Shown piece after piece: positions 43,051-58,600 of a stretch of DNA of 64,000 nucleotides; within the stretch, counting starts at the first letter, position 1, and each line of letters starts with the position of its first letter. Source of the DNA: Mixophyes australis. Lineage: Eukaryota; Chordata; Amphibia; Anura; Limnodynastidae. The stretch covers positions 3,224,001-3,288,000 of the forward strand of contig JAVHZZ010000015.1 in NCBI GenBank assembly GCA_036250195.1, written 5' to 3'. The notes below the pieces were generated by a model. The model did no database searches, was not told where the DNA came from, and saw nothing but the letters and a program-made list of their open reading frames with translations. A program made the translations under genes and the position numbers.

Positions 43051-46000
43051 TCATGATTCATGATTCAATTCATGATTCATGATTCATGATTCATGATTCA
43101 ATTCATGATTCATGATTCAATTCATGATTCATGATTCGATTCATGATTCATGATTTATGATTCAATTCATGATTAATGATTCAATTCATGATTCATGATT
43201 CAATTTATGATTCATGATTCATGATTCAATTCATGATTCATGATTCATGATTCAATTCATGATTCATGATTCAATTCATGATTCATGATTCGATTCATGA
43301 TTCATGATTCATGATTCAAATCATGATTCATGTTTCGATTCATAATTCATGATTCGATTTATGATTCATGATTCATGATTCACGATTCAATTCATGATTC
43401 ATGATTCGATTCATGATTCATGATTCAATTCATGATTTATGATTTATGATTCAATTTATGATTCAATTCATGATTCATGATTCAATTCATGATTCATGAT
43501 TCATGATTCAATTCATGATTCATGATTCATGATTCATGATTCAATTCATGATTCATGATTCAATTCATGATTCATGATTCATGATTCAATTCATGATTCA
43601 TGATTCATGATTCAATTCATGATTCATGATTCAATTCATGATTCATGATTCAATTCATGATTCATGATTTATGATTAATGATTCATGATTCATTTCATGA
43701 TTCATGATTCATTTCATGATTCATGATTCAATTCATGATTCATGATGCAATTCATGATTCATGATTCAATTCATAATTCATGATTTAATTCATGTTTCAT
43801 GATTCGATTCATGATTCATGATTCAATTCATGATTCATGATTCATGATTCAATTCATGATTCATGATTCGATTCATAATTCATGATTCATGATAAGATTC
43901 ATGATTCGAGATTCATGATTCGATTCATAATTCATGATTCATGATTCGATTCATGATTCATGATTCTATTCATGATTTATGATTCATAATTTATGATTCC
44001 ATTCATGATTCATGATTCAATTCATGATTCATGATTCGATTCTTGATTCATGATTCATGATTCACGATTCAATTCCTGATTCATGATTCGATTCATGATT
44101 CATGATTCAATTCATGATTTATGATTTATGATTCAATTTATGATTCAATTCATGATTCAAGATTCAATTCATGATTCATGATTCATGATTCAATTCATGA
44201 TTCAATTCATGATTCATCATTCGATTTATGATTCATGATTCAATTCATGATTCATGATTCGATTCATGATTCATGATTCAATTCATGATTCATGATTTAT
44301 GATTCAATTCATGATTCAATTCATGATTCATCATTCGATTTATGATTCATGATTCAATTCATGATTCATGATTCAATTCATGATTCGAGATTCATGATTC
44401 GATTCATGATTCATGATTCATGATTCGATTCATGATTCATGATTCTATTCATGATTTATGATTTATAATTTATGATTCGATTCATGATTCATGATTCAAT
44501 TCATGATTCATGATTCGATTCTTGATTCATGATTCATGATTCACGATTCAATTCATGATTCATGATTCGATTCATGATTCATGATTCAATTCATGATTTA
44601 TGATTCATGATTCAATTCATGATTCATGATTCATGATTCATGATTCATGATTCAATTCATGATTCATGATTCAATTCATGATTCATGATTCGATTCATGA
44701 TTCATGATTCGATTCATGATTCATGATTTGATTCATGATTCATGATTTATGATTCAATTCATGATTCAATTCATGATTAATGATTTAATTCATGATTCAT
44801 GATTCAATTCATGATTCATGATTCATGATTCAATTCATGATTCATGATTCATGATTCATGATTCAATTCATGATTCATGATTCAATTCATGATTCATGAT
44901 TCGATTCATGATTCATGATTCATGATTCAAATCATGATTCATGTTTCGATTCATAATTCATGATTCGATTTATGATTCATGATTCATGATTCACGATTCA
45001 ATTCATGATTCATGATTCGATTCATGATTCATGATTCAATTCATGATTTATGATTTATGATTCAATTTATGATTCAATTCATGATTCATGATTCAATTCA
45101 TGATTCATGATTCATGATTCAATTCATGATTCATGATTCATGATTCATGATTCAATTCATGATTCATGATTCAATTCATGATTCATGATTCATGATTCAA
45201 TTCATGATTCATGATTCATGATTCAATTCATGATTCATGATTCAATTCATGATTCATGATTTATGATTAATAATTCATGATTCATTTCATGATTCATGAT
45301 TCATTTCATGATTCATGATTCAATTCATGATTCATGATGCAATTCATGATTCATGATTCAATTCATAATTCATGATTTAATTCATGTTTCATGATTCGAT
45401 TCATGATTCATGATTCAATTCATGATTCATGATTCATGATTCAATTCATGATTCATGATTCGATTCATAATTCATGATTCATGATAAGATTCATGATTCG
45501 AGATTCATGATTCGATTCATAATTCATGATTCATGATTCGATTCATGATTCATGATTCTATTCATGATTTATGATTCATAATTTATGATTCCATTCATGA
45601 TTCATGATTCAATTCATGATTCATGATTCGATTCTTGATTCATGATTCATGATTCACGATTCAATTCCTGATTCATGATTCGATTCATGATTCATGATTC
45701 AATTCATGATTTATGATTTATGATTCAATTTATGATTCAATTCATGATTCAAGATTCAATTCATGATTCATGATTCATGATTCAATTCATGATTCAATTC
45801 ATGATTCATCATTCGATTTATGATTCATGATTCAATTCATGATTCATGATTCGATTCATGATTCATGATTCAATTCATGATTCATGATTTATGATTCAAT
45901 TCATGATTCAATTCATGATTCATCATTCGATTTATGATTCATGATTCAATTCATGATTCATGATTCAATTCATGATTCGAGATTCATGATTCGATTCATG

Positions 46001-49000
46001 ATTCATGATTCATGATTCGATTCATGATTCATGATTCTATTCATGATTTATGATTTATAATTTATGATTCGATTCATGATTCATGATTCAATTCATGATT
46101 CATGATTCGATTCTTGATTCATGATTCATGATTCACGATTCAATTCATGATTCATGATTCGATTCATGATTCATGATTCAATTCATGATTTATGATTCAT
46201 GATTCAATTCATGATTCATGATTCATGATTCATGATTCATGATTCAATTCATGATTCATGATTCAATTCATGATTCATGATTCGATTCATGATTCATGAT
46301 TCGATTCATGATTCATGATTTGATTCATGATTCATGATTTATGATTCAATTCATGATTCAATTCATGATTAATGATTTAATTCATGATTCATGATTCAAT
46401 TCATGATTCATGATTCATGATTCAATTCATGATTCATGATTCATGATTCATGATTCAATTCATGATTCATGATTCAATTCATGATTCATGATTCGATTCA
46501 TGATTCATGATTCATGATTCAAATCATGATTCATGTTTCGATTCATAATTCATGATTCGATTTATGATTCATGATTCATGATTCACGATTCAATTCATGA
46601 TTCATGATTCGATTCATGATTCATGATTCAATTCATGATTTATGATTTATGATTCAATTTATGATTCAATTCATGATTCATGATTCAATTCATGATTCAT
46701 GATTCATGATTCAATTCATGATTCATGATTCATGATTCATGATTCAATTCATGATTCATGATTCAATTCATGATTCATGATTCGATTCATGATTCATGAT
46801 TCATGATTCAAATCATGATTCATGTTTCGATTCATAATTCATGATTCGATTTATGATTCATGATTCATGATTCACGATTCAATTCATGATTCATGATTCG
46901 ATTCATGATTCATGATTCAATTCATGATTTATGATTTATGATTCAATTTATGATTCAATTCATGATTCATGATTCAATTCATGATTCATGATTCATGATT
47001 CAATTCATGATTCATGATTCATGATTCATGATTCAATTCATGATTCATGATTCAATTCATGATTCATGATTCATGATTCAATTCATGATTCATGATTCAT
47101 GATTCAATTCATGATTCATGATTCAATTCATGATTCATGATTTATGATTAATAATTCATGATTCATTTCATGATTCATGATTCATTTCATGATTCATGAT
47201 TCAATTCATGATTCATGATGCAATTCATGATTCATGATTCAATTCATAATTCATGATTTAATTCATGTTTCATGATTCGATTCATGATTCATGATTCAAT
47301 TCATGATTCATGATTCATGATTCAATTCATGATTCATGATTCGATTCATAATTCATGATTCATGATAAGATTCATGATTCGAGATTCATGATTCGATTCA
47401 TGATTCATGATTCATGATTCGATTCATGATTCTTGATTCTATTCATGATTTATGATTCATAATTTAATTCATGATTCATGATTCATGATTCATGATTCAA
47501 TTCATGATTCATGATTCAATTCATGATTCATGATTCGATTCATGATTCATGATTTATGATTCAATTCATGATTAATGATTCAATTCATGATTCATGATTC
47601 AATTTATGATTCATGATTCATGATTCAATTCATGATTCATGATTCATGATTCAATTCATGATTCATGATTCGATTCATGATTCATGATTCATGATTCAAA
47701 TCATGATTCATGTTTCGATTCATAATTCATGATTCGATTTATGATTCATGATTCATGATTCACGATTCAATTCATGATTCATGATTCGATTCATGATTCA
47801 TGATTCAATTCATGATTTATGATTTATGATTCAATTTATGATTCAATTCATGATTCATGATTCAATTCATGATTCATGATTCATGATTCAATTCATGATT
47901 CATGATTCAATTCATGATTCATGATTCAATTCATGATTCATGATTTATGATTAATGATTCATGATTCATTTCATGATTCATGATTCATTTCATGATTCAT
48001 GATTCAATTCATGATTCATGATGCAATTCATGATTCATGATTCAATTCATAATTCATGATTTAATTCATGTTTCATGATTCGATTCATGATTCATGATTC
48101 AATTCATGATTCATGATTCATGATTCAATTCATGATTCATGATTCGATTCATAATTCATGATTCATGATAAGATTCATGATTCGAGATTCATGATTCGAT
48201 TCATAATTCATGATTCATGATTCGATTCATGATTCATGATTCTATTCATGATTTATGATTCATAATTTATGATTCCATTCATGATTCATGATTCAATTCA
48301 TGATTCATGATTCGATTCTTGATTCATGATTCATGATTCACGATTCAATTCCTGATTCATGATTCGATTCATGATTCATGATTCAATTCATGATTTATGA
48401 TTTATGATTCAATTTATGATTCAATTCATGATTCAAGATTCAATTCATGATTCATGATTCATGATTCAATTCATGATTCAATTCATGATTCATCATTCGA
48501 TTTATGATTCATGATTCAATTCATGATTCATGATTCGATTCATGATTCATGATTCAATTCATGATTCATGATTTATGATTCAATTCATGATTCAATTCAT
48601 GATTCATCATTCGATTTATGATTCATGATTCAATTCATGATTCATGATTCAATTCATGATTCGAGATTCATGATTCGATTCATGATTCATGATTCATGAT
48701 TCGATTCATGATTCATGATTCTATTCATGATTTATGATTTATAATTTATGATTCGATTCATGATTCATGATTCAATTCATGATTCATGATTCGATTCTTG
48801 ATTCATGATTCATGATTCACGATTCAATTCATGATTCATGATTCGATTCATGATTCATGATTCAATTCATGATTTATGATTCATGATTCAATTCATGATT
48901 CATGATTCATGATTCATGATTCATGATTCAATTCATGATTCATGATTCAATTCATGATTCATGATTCGATTCATGATTCATGATTCGATTCATGATTCAT

Positions 49001-52000
49001 GATTTGATTCATGATTCATGATTTATGATTCAATTCATGATTCAATTCATGATTAATGATTTAATTCATGATTCATGATTCAATTCATGATTCATGATTC
49101 AATTCATGATTCATGATTCATGATTCATGATTCAATTCATGATTCATGATTCAATTCATGATTCATGATTCGATTCATGATTCATGATTCATGATTCAAA
49201 TCATGATTCATGTTTCGATTCATAATTCATGATTCGATTTATGATTCATGATTCATGATTCACGATTCAATTCATGATTCATGATTCGATTCATGATTCA
49301 TGATTCAATTCATGATTTATGATTTATGATTCAATTTATGATTCAATTCATGATTCATGATTCAATTCATGATTCATGATTCATGATTCAATTCATGATT
49401 CATGATTCATGATTCATGATTCAATTCATGATTCATGATTCAATTCATGATTCATGATTCATGATTCAATTCATGATTCATGATTCATGATTCAATTCAT
49501 GATTCATGATTCAATTCATGATTCATGATTTATGATTAATGATTCATGATTCATTTCATGATTCATGATTCATTTCATGATTCATGATTCAATTCATGAT
49601 TCATGATGCAATTCATGATTCATGATTCAATTCATAATTCATGATTTAATTCATGTTTCATGATTCGATTCATGATTCATGATTCAATTCATGATTCATG
49701 ATTCATGATTCAATTCATGATTCATGATTCGATTCATAATTCATGATTCATGATAAGATTCATGATTCGAGATTCATGATTCGATTCATGATTCATGATT
49801 CATGATTCGATTCATGATTCTTGATTCTATTCATGATTTATGATTCATAATTTAATTCATGATTCATGATTCATGATTCATGATTCAATTCATGATTCAT
49901 GATTCAATTCATGATTCATGATTCGATTCATGATTCATGATTTATGATTCAATTCATGATTAATGATTCAATTCATGATTCATGATTCAATTTATGATTC
50001 ATGATTCATGATTCAATTCATGATTCATGATTCATGATTCAATTCATGATTCATGATTCAATTCATGATTCATGATTCGATTCATGATTCATGATTCATG
50101 ATTCAAATCATGATTCATGTTTCGATTCATAATTCATGATTCGATTTATGATTCATGATTCATGATTCACGATTCAATTCATGATTCATGATTCGATTCA
50201 TGATTCATGATTCAATTCATGATTTATGATTTATGATTCAATTTATGATTCAATTCATGATTCATGATTCAATTCATGATTCATGATTCATGATTCAATT
50301 CATGATTCATGATTCATGATTCATGATTCAATTCATGATTCATGATTCAATTCATGATTCATGATTCATGATTCAATTCATGATTCATGATTCATGATTC
50401 AATTCATGATTCATGATTCAATTCATGATTCATGATTCAATTCATGATTCATGATTTATGATTAATGATTCATGATTCATTTCATGATTCATGATTCATT
50501 TCATGATTCATGATTCAATTCATGATTCATGATGCAATTCATGATTCATGATTCAATTCATAATTCATGATTTAATTCATGTTTCATGATTCGATTCATG
50601 ATTCATGATTCAATTCATGATTCATGATTCATGATTCAATTCATGATTCATGATTCGATTCATAATTCATGATTCATGATAAGATTCATGATTCGAGATT
50701 CATGATTCGATTCATAATTCATGATTCATGATTCGATTCATGATTCATGATTCTATTCATGATTTATGATTCATAATTTATGATTCCATTCATGATTCAT
50801 GATTCAATTCATGATTCATGATTCGATTCTTGATTCATGATTCATGATTCACGATTCAATTCCTGATTCATGATTCGATTCATGATTCATGATTCAATTC
50901 ATGATTTATGATTTATGATTCAATTTATGATTCAATTCATGATTCAAGATTCAATTCATGATTCATGATTCATGATTCAATTCATGATTCAATTCATGAT
51001 TCATCATTCGATTTATGATTCATGATTCAATTCATGATTCATGATTCGATTCATGATTCATGATTCAATTCATGATTCATGATTTATGATTCAATTCATG
51101 ATTCAATTCATGATTCATCATTCGATTTATGATTCATGATTCAATTCATGATTCATGATTCAATTCATGATTCGAGATTCATGATTCGATTCATGATTCA
51201 TGATTCATGATTCGATTCATGATTCATGATTCTATTCATGATTTATGATTTATAATTTATGATTCGATTCATGATTCATGATTCAATTCATGATTCATGA
51301 TTCGATTCTTGATTCATGATTCATGATTCACGATTCAATTCATGATTCATGATTCGATTCATGATTCATGATTCAATTCATGATTTATGATTCATGATTC
51401 AATTCATGATTCATGATTCATGATTCATGATTCATGATTCAATTCATGATTCATGATTCAATTCATGATTCATGATTCGATTCATGATTCATGATTCGAT
51501 TCATGATTCATGATTTGATTCATGATTCATGATTTATGATTCAATTCATGATTCAATTCATGATTAATGATTTAATTCATGATTCATGATTCAATTCATG
51601 ATTCATGATTCATGATTCAATTCATGATTCATGATTCATGATTCATGATTCAATTCATGATTCATGATTCAATTCATGATTCATGATTCGATTCATGATT
51701 CATGATTCATGATTCAAATCATGATTCATGTTTCGATTCATAATTCATGATTCGATTTATGATTCATGATTCATGATTCACGATTCAATTCATGATTCAT
51801 GATTCGATTCATGATTCATGATTCAATTCATGATTTATGATTTATGATTCAATTTATGATTCAATTCATGATTCATGATTCAATTCATGATTCATGATTC
51901 ATGATTCAATTCATGATTCATGATTCATGATTCATGATTCAATTCATGATTCATGATTCAATTCATGATTCATGATTCATGATTCAATTCATGATTCATG

Positions 52001-53300
52001 ATTCATGATTCAATTCATGATTCATGATTCAATTCATGATTCATGATTTATGATTAATGATTCATGATTCATTTCATGATTCATGATTCATTTCATGATT
52101 CATGATTCAATTCATGATTCATGATGCAATTCATGATTCATGATTCAATTCATAATTCATGATTTAATTCATGTTTCATGATTCGATTCATGATTCATGA
52201 TTCAATTCATGATTCATGATTCATGATTCAATTCATGATTCATGATTCGATTCATAATTCATGATTCATGATAAGATTCATGATTCGAGATTCATGATTC
52301 GATTCATGATTCATGATTCATGATTCGATTCATGATTCATGATTCTATTCATGATTTATGATTCATAATTTATGATTCCATTCATGATTCATGATTCAAT
52401 TCATGATTCATGATTCGATTCTTGATTCATGATTCATGATTCACGATTCAATTCCTGATTCATGATTCGATTCATGATTCATGATTCAATTCATGATTTA
52501 TGATTTATGATTCAATTTATGATTCAATTCATGATTCAAGATTCAATTCATGATTCATGATTCATGATTCAATTCATGATTCAATTCATGATTCATCATT
52601 CGATTTATGATTCATGATTCAATTCATGATTCATGATTCGATTCATGATTCATGATTCAATTCATGATTCATGATTTATGATTCAATTCATGATTCAATT
52701 CATGATTCATCATTCGATTTATGATTCATGATTCAATTCATGATTCATGATTCAATTCATGATTCGAGATTCATGATTCGATTCATGATTCATGATTCAT
52801 GATTCGATTCATGATTCATGATTCTATTCATGATTTATGATTTATAATTTATGATTCGATTCATGATTCATGATTCAATTCATGATTCATGATTCGATTC
52901 TTGATTCATGATTCATGATTCACGATTCAATTCATGATTCATGATTCGATTCATGATTCATGTTTCAATTCATGATTTATGATTCATGATTCAATTCATG
53001 ATTCATGATTCATGATTCATGATTCATGATTCAATTCATGATTCATGATTCAATTCATGATTCATGATTCGATTCATGATTCATGATTCGATTCATGATT
53101 CATGATTTGATTCATGATTCATGATTTATGATTCAATTCATGATTCAATTCATGATTAATGATTTAATTCATGATTCATGATTCAATTCATGATTCATGA
53201 TTCATGATTCAATTCATGATTCATGATTCATGATTCATGATTCAATTCATGATTCATGATTCAATTCATGATTCATGATTCGATTCATGATTCATGATTC
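43051..53300 (+). repeat. Array of long and short ATAAG units
   Basis: GATAAG occurs at 43,891, 45,483, 47,364, 48,167, 49,752, 50,678 and 52,270. The steps are 1,592, 1,881, 803, 1,585, 926 and 1,592 bp. Long units carry an ATTCC pentamer, CAATTCCTG (44,075, 45,667, 48,351, 50,862 and 52,454 at the CCTG), ATTCAAG and two TCATCATTCG blocks; short units stop after ATTCATAATTTAATTC. The 1,881-bp step is a long unit plus a 289-bp internal duplication. From 47.4 kb short and long units alternate, giving a composite of about 2.4-2.5 kb. The ATGACTCAT core is absent from this whole region. Confidence 0.9.
46520..47098 (+). repeat. 289-bp tandem duplication inside a long ATAAG unit
   Basis: The CAAATC block is present at 46,520 and again at 46,809, 289 bp apart, with matching words between. 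It accounts for the extra length of the 45,483-47,364 step (1,881 against 1,592 bp). No other ATAAG unit shows it. Confidence 0.85.
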
Positions 53301-54710
53301 ATGATTCAAATCATGATTCATGTTTCGATTCATAATTCATGATTCGATTCATGATTCATGATTCGATTCATGATTCATGATTCATAATTCATGATTCGAT
53401 TCATGATTCATGATTCATGATTCATGATTCAATTCATCATTCATGATTCATGATTCATGATTCAATTCATGATTCATGATTCGATTCATGATTCATGATT
53501 AAATTGATGATTCATGATTTATGATTCAATTCATGATTCAATTGATGATTCATGATTCAATTCATGATTCATGATTCATGATTCGATTCATGATTCATGA
53601 TTCAATTCATGATTCATGATTTAATTCATGATTCATGATTTGATTCATGATTCATGATTCAATTCATGATTCATTTCATGATTCATGATTCAATTGATGA
53701 TTCATTTCATGATTCATTATTCAATTCATGATTCATGATTCATGATTCAATTCATGATTCATTTCATGAATTATGATTCAATTCATGATTCATGATTCAA
53801 TTCATGATTCATGATTCAATTCATGATTCATGATTCATGATTCAATTCATGATTCATTTCATGATTCATGATTCATTTCATGATTCATGATTCATTTCAT
53901 GATTCATGATTTAATTCATGATTAATGATTCATGATGCAATTCATGATTCATGATTCAATTCATGACTCATGATTCAATTCATGTTTCATGATTCGATTC
54001 ATGATTCATGATTCAATTCATGATTCATGATTCATGATTCAATTCATGATTCATGATTCGATTCATGATTCATGAATCGATTCATGATTCATGATTCATG
54101 ATTCAATTCATGATTCATGATTTATGATTCATGATTCATGATTCAATTCATGATTCATGATTCGATTCATGATTCATGATTCGATTCATGATTCATGATT
54201 CATGATTCAATTCATGATTCATGATTCATGATTCAATTCATGATTCATGATTCAATTCATGATTCATGATTCGATTCATGATTCATGATTTATGATTCAA
54301 TTCATGATTCATGATTCGATTCATGATTCATGATTCAATTCATGATTCATGATTTATGATTCAATTCATGATTCAATTCATGTTTAATGATTCAATTCAT
54401 GATTCATGATTCAATTTATGATTCATGATTCAATTCATGATTCATGATTCATGATTCAATTCATGATTCATGATTCAATTCATGATTCATGATTCGATTC
54501 ATGATTCATGATTCATGATTCAAATCATGATTCATGTTTCGATTCATAATTCATGATTCGATTCATGATTCATGATTCGATTCATGATTCATGATTCATA
54601 ATTCATGATTCGATTCATGATTCATGATTCATGATTCATGATTCAATTCATGATTCATGATTCATGATTCATGATTCAATTCATGATTCATGATTCGATT
54701 CATGATTCAT
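53301..54710 (+). repeat. ATTAA-ATTGATG module and TTTCATG runs
   Basis: After the ATAAG array ends, the sequence returns to the older module: AAATTGATGA at 53,501, CATGAATTATG near 53,765, a TTTCATG run, GATGCAATTC and ATGACTCAT at 53,963. The same block occurs at 11.65, 14.0, 29.4 and 59.26 kb (AAATTGATGA 53,501/59,262). CAAATC follows near 54,520. Confidence 0.75.
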
Positions 54711-56600
54711 GATTAAATTGATGATTCATGATTTAATTCATGATTCATGATTTGATTCGTGATTCATGATTCAATTCATGATTCATTTCATGATTCATGA
54801 TTTAATTCATGATTTATTTCATGATTCATGATTCAATTCATGATTCATGATTCAATTCATGATTCATTTCATGATTTATGATTTAATTCATGATTCATGA
54901 TTCAATTCATGATTCATGATTCAATTCATGATTCATGATTCATGATTCAATTCATGATTCATTTCATGATTCATTTCATGATTCATGATTCATTTCATGA
55001 TTCATGATTTAATTCATGATTAATGATTCATGATGCAAATCATGATTCATGATGCAATTCATGATTCATGATTCAATTCATGACTCATGATTCAATTCAT
55101 GTTTCATGATTCGATTCATGATTCATGATTCAATTCATGATTCATGATTCATGATTCAATTCATGATTCATGATTCGATTCATGATTTATGATTCAATTC
55201 ATGATTCATGATTCAATTCATGATTCATGATTCAATTCATGATTCATGATTCATGATTCGATTCATGATTCATGATTCAATTCATGATTCATGATTTAAT
55301 TCATGATTCATGATTTGATTCATGATTCATGATTCAATTCATGATTCATTTCATGATTCATGATTTAATTCATGATTTATTTCATGATTCATGATTCAAT
55401 TCATGATTCATGATTCAATTCATGATTCATTTCATGATTTATGATTTAATTCATGATTCATGATTCAATTCATGATTCATGATTCAATTCATGATTTATG
55501 ATTCATGATTCAATTCATGATTCATTTCATGATTCATGATTCATTTCATGATTCATGATTCATTTCATGATTCATGATTCATTTCATGATTCATGATTCA
55601 ATTCATGATTCATGATTCATGATTCAATTCATGATTCATGATTCGATTCATGATTCATGATTCGATTCATGATTCATGATTCAATTCATGATTCATGATT
55701 CATGATTTATGATTCAATTCATGATTCATGATTCATTTCATGATTCATGATTCAATTCATGATTCATGATTCATGATTCAATTCATGATTCATGATTCGA
55801 TTCATGATTCATGATTCGATTCATGATTCATGATTCAATTCATGATTCATGATTCATGATTTATGATTCAATTCATGATTCAATTCATGATTCATGATTT
55901 ATGATTCAATTCATGATTCATGATTCAATTCATGATTCGAGATTCATGATTTGATTCATGATTCATGATTCAATTCATGCTTCATGATTCATGATTCAAT
56001 TCATGATTCATGATTCAAATCATGATTCAATTCATGATTCATGATTCAATTCATGATTTATGATTCAATTCATGATTCATGATTCAATTCATGATTTATG
56101 ATTCAATTCATGATTCATGATTCAATTCATGATTCATGATTCGATTCATGATTAATGATTTATGATTCATTTCATGATTCATGATTCATTTCATGATTCG
56201 TGTTTCGATTCATAATTCATGATTCAATTCATGATTCATGATTCGATTCATTATTCATGATTCATGATTCGATTCATGATTCTTGATTCATTTCATGATT
56301 CATGATTCATGATTCAAATCATGATTCATGATTCAAATCATGATTCATGATTCATAATTCATGATTCGATTCATGATTCAATTCATGATTCATGATTCAA
56401 TTCATGATTCATGATTCGATTCTTGATTCATGATTCATGATTCATGATTCAATTCATGATTCATGATTCAATTCATGATTCATGATTCAATTCATGATTC
56501 ATGATTCGATTCTTGATTCATGATTCATGATTCACGATTCAATTCATGATTCATGATTCGATTCATGATTCATGATTCAATTCATGATTTAGGATTCAAT
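54711..56600 (+). repeat. Composite module related to 7.3-8.8 kb, with CATGCTTC copy 5
   Basis: Landmarks ATTAA-ATTGATG, GATGCAAAT (55,032), ATGACTCAT (55,080), CATGCTTC (55,976) and ATTCGTGTTTCG (56,196) follow the order seen at 7.3-8.4 kb. A segment rich in ATTTA pentamers near 54,730-54,890 recurs near 55,300-55,450, so part of the module was duplicated locally, which would explain the extra 586 bp relative to the 7-8 kb copy. Confidence 0.72.
55520..55595 (+). repeat. Four copies of the 19-bp TTTCATG variant
   Basis: ATTCATTTCATGATTCATG starts at 55,520, 55,539, 55,558 and 55,577, exactly 19 bp apart. It is the same variant run seen at 935-1,029, amplified at the other end of the window. 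Confidence 0.88.
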
Positions 56601-56929
56601 TTATGATTCAATTGATGATTCATGATTCAATTCATGATTCATGATTCATGATTCAATTAATGATTCATGATTCATGATTCAATTCATGATTCATGATTCA
56701 ATTCATGATTCATGATTCAATTCATGATTCATGATTCGATTCATGATTCATGATTCAATTCATGATTCATGATTCGATTCATGATTCATGATTCAATTCA
56801 TGATTCATGATTTATGATTCAATTCATGATTCAATTCATGATTAATGATTCAATTCATGATTCATGATTCAATTCATGATTCATGATTCATGATTCAATT
56901 CATGATTCATGATTCAATTCATGATTCAT

Positions 56930-58600
56930 GATTCAATTCATGATTCGATTCATGATTCATGATTCATGATTCAAATCATGATTCATGATTCGATTCATGA
57001 TTCATGATTCAATTCATGATTTATGATTTATGATTCAATTTATGATTCAATTCATGATTCATGATTCAATTCATGATTCATGATTCATGATTCAATTCAT
57101 GATTCATGATTCATGAATCAATTTATGACTGAATTCATGATTAATGATTCAATTCATGATTTATGATTCATGATTCATTTCATGATTCATGATTCATTTC
57201 ATGATTCATGATTCAATTCATGATTCATGATGCAATTCATGATTCATGATTCAATTCATGATTCATGATTTAATTCATGTTTCATGATTCGATTCATGAT
57301 TCATGATTCAATTCATGATTCATGATTCATGATTCAATTCATGATTCATGATTCGATTCATAATTCATGATTCATGATTCGATTCATGATTTATGATTCA
57401 TGATTCAATTCATGATTCATCATTCGATTTATGATTCATGATTCAATTCATGATTCATGATTTATGATTCAATTCATGATTCAATTCATGATTCATGATT
57501 CAATTCATGATTCATGATTCATGATTCAATTCATGATTCATGATTCATGATTCAATTCATGATTCATGATTCAATTCATGATTCATGATTCATGAATCAA
57601 TTTATGACTGAATTCATGATTAATGATTCAATTCATGATTTATGATTCATGATTCATTTCATGATTCATGATTCATTTCATGATTCATGATTCAATTCAT
57701 GATTCATGATGCAATTCATGATTCATGATTCAATTCATGATTCATGATTTAATTCATGTTTCATGATTCGATTCATGATTCATGATTCAATTCATGATTC
57801 ATGATTCATGATTCAATTCATGATTCATGATTCGATTCATAATTCATGATTCATGATTCGATTCATGATTTATGATTCATGATTCAATTCATGATTCATC
57901 ATTCGATTTATGATTCATGATTCAATTCATGATTCATGATTTATGATTCAATTCATGATTCAATTCATGATTCATGATTCAATTCATGATTCGAGATTAA
58001 TGATTCGATTCATGATTCATGATTCATGATTCGATTAATGATTCATGATTCGATTCATGATTCATGATTCATAATTTATGATTCAATTCATGATTCATGA
58101 TTCAATTCATGATTCATGATTCGATTCATGATTCATGATTCATGATTCATGTTTCGATTCTTGATTCATGATTCCAAGATTCAATTCATGATTCATGATT
58201 CGATTCATGATTCATGATTCAATTCATGATTTATGATTTATGATTCAATTTATGATTCAATTCATGATTCATGATTCAATTCATGATTCATGATTTGATT
58301 CATGATTCATGATTCAATTCATGATTCATGATTCATTATTTAATTCATGATTTATGATTTATGATTCAATTTATGATTCAATTCATGATTCATGATTCAT
58401 GATTTGATTCATAATTCATGATTCAATTCATGATTTATTATTTATGATTCAATTTATGATTCAATTCATGATTCATGATTCAATTCATGATTCATAATTC
58501 ATGATTCGATTCATGATTCATGATTCAATTCATGATTCATGATTTATGATTCAATTCATGATTCATGATTCATGATTCATGATTCAATTTATGATTCATG
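56930..58600 (+). repeat. Higher-order segment, copy 1 of a pair spaced 5,406 bp
   Basis: CAAATC (56,972/62,378), GACTGAATTC (57,127/62,533 and 57,606/63,012) and the odd-length ATTCCAAGATTC (58,174/63,580 at CCAAG) are all exactly 5,406 bp from copy 2. The shared single-base insertion in ATTCCAAG is strong evidence of descent, as the older form near 9,838 has ATTCAAG. A 479-bp tandem duplication lies inside. Confidence 0.9.
57127..58085 (+). repeat. 479-bp tandem duplication with GACTGAATTC landmark
   Basis: GACTGAATTC at 57,127 and 57,606 are 479 bp apart, and the same pair with the same spacing is at 62,533 and 63,012. A single relative near 9,150 reads GATTGAATTC, so a T-to-C change preceded the duplication, which in turn preceded the copying at 5,406 bp. 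These words also create EcoRI sites (GAATTC), which are otherwise scarce here. Confidence 0.88.

Noticed and set aside
43980..52400. Relationship to human satellite II/III because of the ATTCC pentamer
   Set aside because: ATTCC occurs only as a single substituted pentamer once per long unit; the array itself is ATTCATG plus ATTCA/ATTCG, so the match is chance.
7794..55040. Functional POU/Oct octamer sites (ATGCAAAT)
   Set aside because: Only two copies, both in paralogous modules and both explained by point changes in ordinary words; no support for function.
57110..57135. Inverted block starting at a CATGAATCA word
   Set aside because: Only one word is changed and the sequence at once returns to the + orientation; point substitutions explain it better than an inversion.
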